From assembly GCA_016206675.1 (NCBI GenBank), contig JACQRD010000096.1, positions 1 through 5,379 on the forward strand: a stretch of DNA of 5,379 bases. The letters are read 5' to 3'. Origin of the DNA: Candidatus Omnitrophota bacterium. Lineage in GTDB: Bacteria > Omnitrophota > Gorgyraeia > Aquiviventales > Aquiviventaceae. This document shows, in pieces, positions 4,858 to 5,379 of the stretch (positions are counted from its first letter, which is position 1; the number at the start of each line of letters is the position of its first letter). A model generated the notes under the pieces. The model made no database searches. It saw only the letters and a program-made list of their open reading frames with translations, and had not been told where the DNA came from. The translations under genes were made by a program, and so were the position numbers.

Positions 4858-5166
4858 CTACTTCAATTCCACGTAGACGCCCGAGGGAAGGTTAAGCTTC
4901 CGAAGGGCGTCGATCGTCTTGGACGTCGGCTCAAGAATGTCGATCAGCCGCTTGTGCGTAATCATCTGGAACTGCTCGCGCGCCTTCTTGTCGATAAACG
5001 GCGAGCGCAGCACGGTAAACAGTTCCCGCTTCGACGGCAGCGGGATGGGCCCCGCAATCTTTGCCCCCGTGCGCTGGGCGGTGGCGATAATTTCCGTGGT
5101 GGAGAGATCCAGCACGCGGTGGTCGCACGCCTTGAGTTTGATGCGGATCCGAGGTGCTTGCGCCAT
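4858..5166 (-). CDS. rpsJ: 30S ribosomal protein S10 (NusE)
   Basis: The 102-aa product is standard for S10. It is part of the 30S head and, as NusE, also joins NusB in transcription antitermination and links to NusG. Motifs seen are RIRIKLKACDHRVLD (6-20), EIIATAQRTGAKIAGPIPLP (25-44), FTVLRSPFIDKKAREQF (50-66), THKRLIDILEPTSKTIDAL (70-88) and the closing LPSGVYVE. The ATG at 5166-5164 gives the typical short N-terminal extension. The gene follows tuf after 89 nt, a common str-S10 junction. No Shine-Dalgarno is visible before the ATG (the last 10 nt are CGGCTTCTAA), unlike rplD, rplW and rpsC here; the upstream spacer is taken up by octamer repeats. Confidence 0.98.
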   Translation of the reverse strand: MAQAPRIRIKLKACDHRVLDLSTTEIIATAQRTGAKIAGPIPLPSKRELFTVLRSPFIDKKAREQFQMITHKRLIDILEPTSKTIDALRKLNLPSGVYVELK

Positions 5167-5175
5167 TTAGAAGCC

Positions 5176-5253
5176 GTCAATGCGTAAATGGGTGGATGGG
5201 TAAATGGGTGCTGGCGATAACCCATTCACGCATTCACCCAGCCACGCAGTCAC
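5176..5253. repeat. Octamer repeat with two opposed arms, tuf-rpsJ spacer
   Basis: Arm 1 on the plus strand (5176-5207) reads GTCAATGC, GTAAATGG, GTGGATGG, GTAAATGG with strict period 8. Arm 2 on the minus strand (5253 down to 5222) reads GTGACTGC, GTGGCTGG, GTGAATGC, GTGAATGG. The consensus GTRAATGS is shared with the rpsJ-rplC spacer, and the design of four units, loop, four opposed units is the same. The loop is about 14 nt. Arm 2 starts 3 nt after the tuf stop, and arm 1 ends 9 nt before the rpsJ ATG. Confidence 0.85.
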
Positions 5254-5255
5254 GC

Positions 5256-5379
5256 TCATTTGAGAATCTCGGTGATGACGCCCGCGCCGACGGTCTTGCC
5301 GCCTTCGCGCACCGCGAAGCGCTGCTCCTTCTCCATGGCCACGGGCTGGACCAGCTCCACACTCACCGCGATGTTATCC
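5256..5379 (-). CDS. tuf: Elongation factor Tu, C-terminal fragment (5' part outside window)
   Basis: The last 40 full codons are visible, beginning DNIAVSVELVQPVAMEKEQR and ending in FAVREGGKTVGAGVITEILK followed by TGA. This is the end of EF-Tu domain III, the part that helps bind aminoacyl-tRNA and the EF-Ts partner. EF-Tu delivers aminoacyl-tRNA to the ribosomal A site with GTP hydrolysis in domain I, which is outside the window. The reading frame is intact and the C-terminus ends at the expected place. tuf directly upstream of rpsJ is a common bacterial arrangement, so the transcript probably enters from the str operon on the right. A second tuf copy elsewhere in the genome cannot be excluded. 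Confidence 0.97.
   Translation of the reverse strand, partial: DNIAVSVELVQPVAMEKEQRFAVREGGKTVGAGVITEILK

Noticed and set aside
4754..5253. Octamer arrays considered as a CRISPR array or origin iterons
   Set aside because: Units are 8 nt with no unique spacers between them and there are no cas genes. They sit between ribosomal genes with no replication gene nearby.

Overview
The window is the front part of a bacterial S10-type ribosomal protein operon, read entirely on the minus strand from right to left: tuf (3' end only), rpsJ (S10), rplC (L3), rplD (L4), rplW (L23), rplB (L2), rpsS (S19), rplV (L22), rpsC (S3), rplP (L16) and rpmC (L29, first codons only). Gene order is the classical one and every gene is recognisable from conserved protein motifs. 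The DNA is GC-rich (roughly 60% by eye). The proteins are clearly bacterial. The wording of S10 and L2, together with the kind of intergenic repeats, loosely suggests an uncultured PVC-related lineage such as Omnitrophota, but that is a low-confidence inference.

The gene content is ordinary; the spacing is not. Five junctions are as tight as usual: rplC/rplD 2 nt, rplD/rplW overlapping by 17 nt, rplW/rplB 3 nt, rpsS/rplV 6 nt, rpsC/rplP 6 nt. The other five are expanded to 89-151 nt: tuf/rpsJ 89, rpsJ/rplC 107, rplB/rpsS 93, rplV/rpsC 99, rplP/rpmC 151. Every expanded spacer is filled with structured repeat DNA. Two carry arrays of an octamer near GTGAATGS, one a heptamer GAATTGC, one a heptamer CCCGAAC. 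In each of these the array appears as two opposed arms that could fold into a hairpin in the mRNA.

The rplP/rpmC spacer is different. It has a perfect 14-bp inverted repeat at its exact ends and three further perfect stems nested inside with almost no unpaired junction bases. This predicts a closed four-way-junction RNA whose basal stem covers the rpmC ribosome binding site and part of its start. It is the strongest candidate here for an undescribed element: a cis-regulatory RNA, a translational-coupling device, or a MITE-like insertion.

A separate short GC-rich palindrome sits in frame inside rplC and adds about seven residues (LPAGQAG) to L3. S3, S19 and L3 also carry low-complexity C-terminal tails, and L16 has Pro where E. 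coli has the hydroxylated Arg81. All gene products are ribosome parts except EF-Tu, so the operon supplies translation machinery. The regulatory interest lies in the intercistronic RNA structures.
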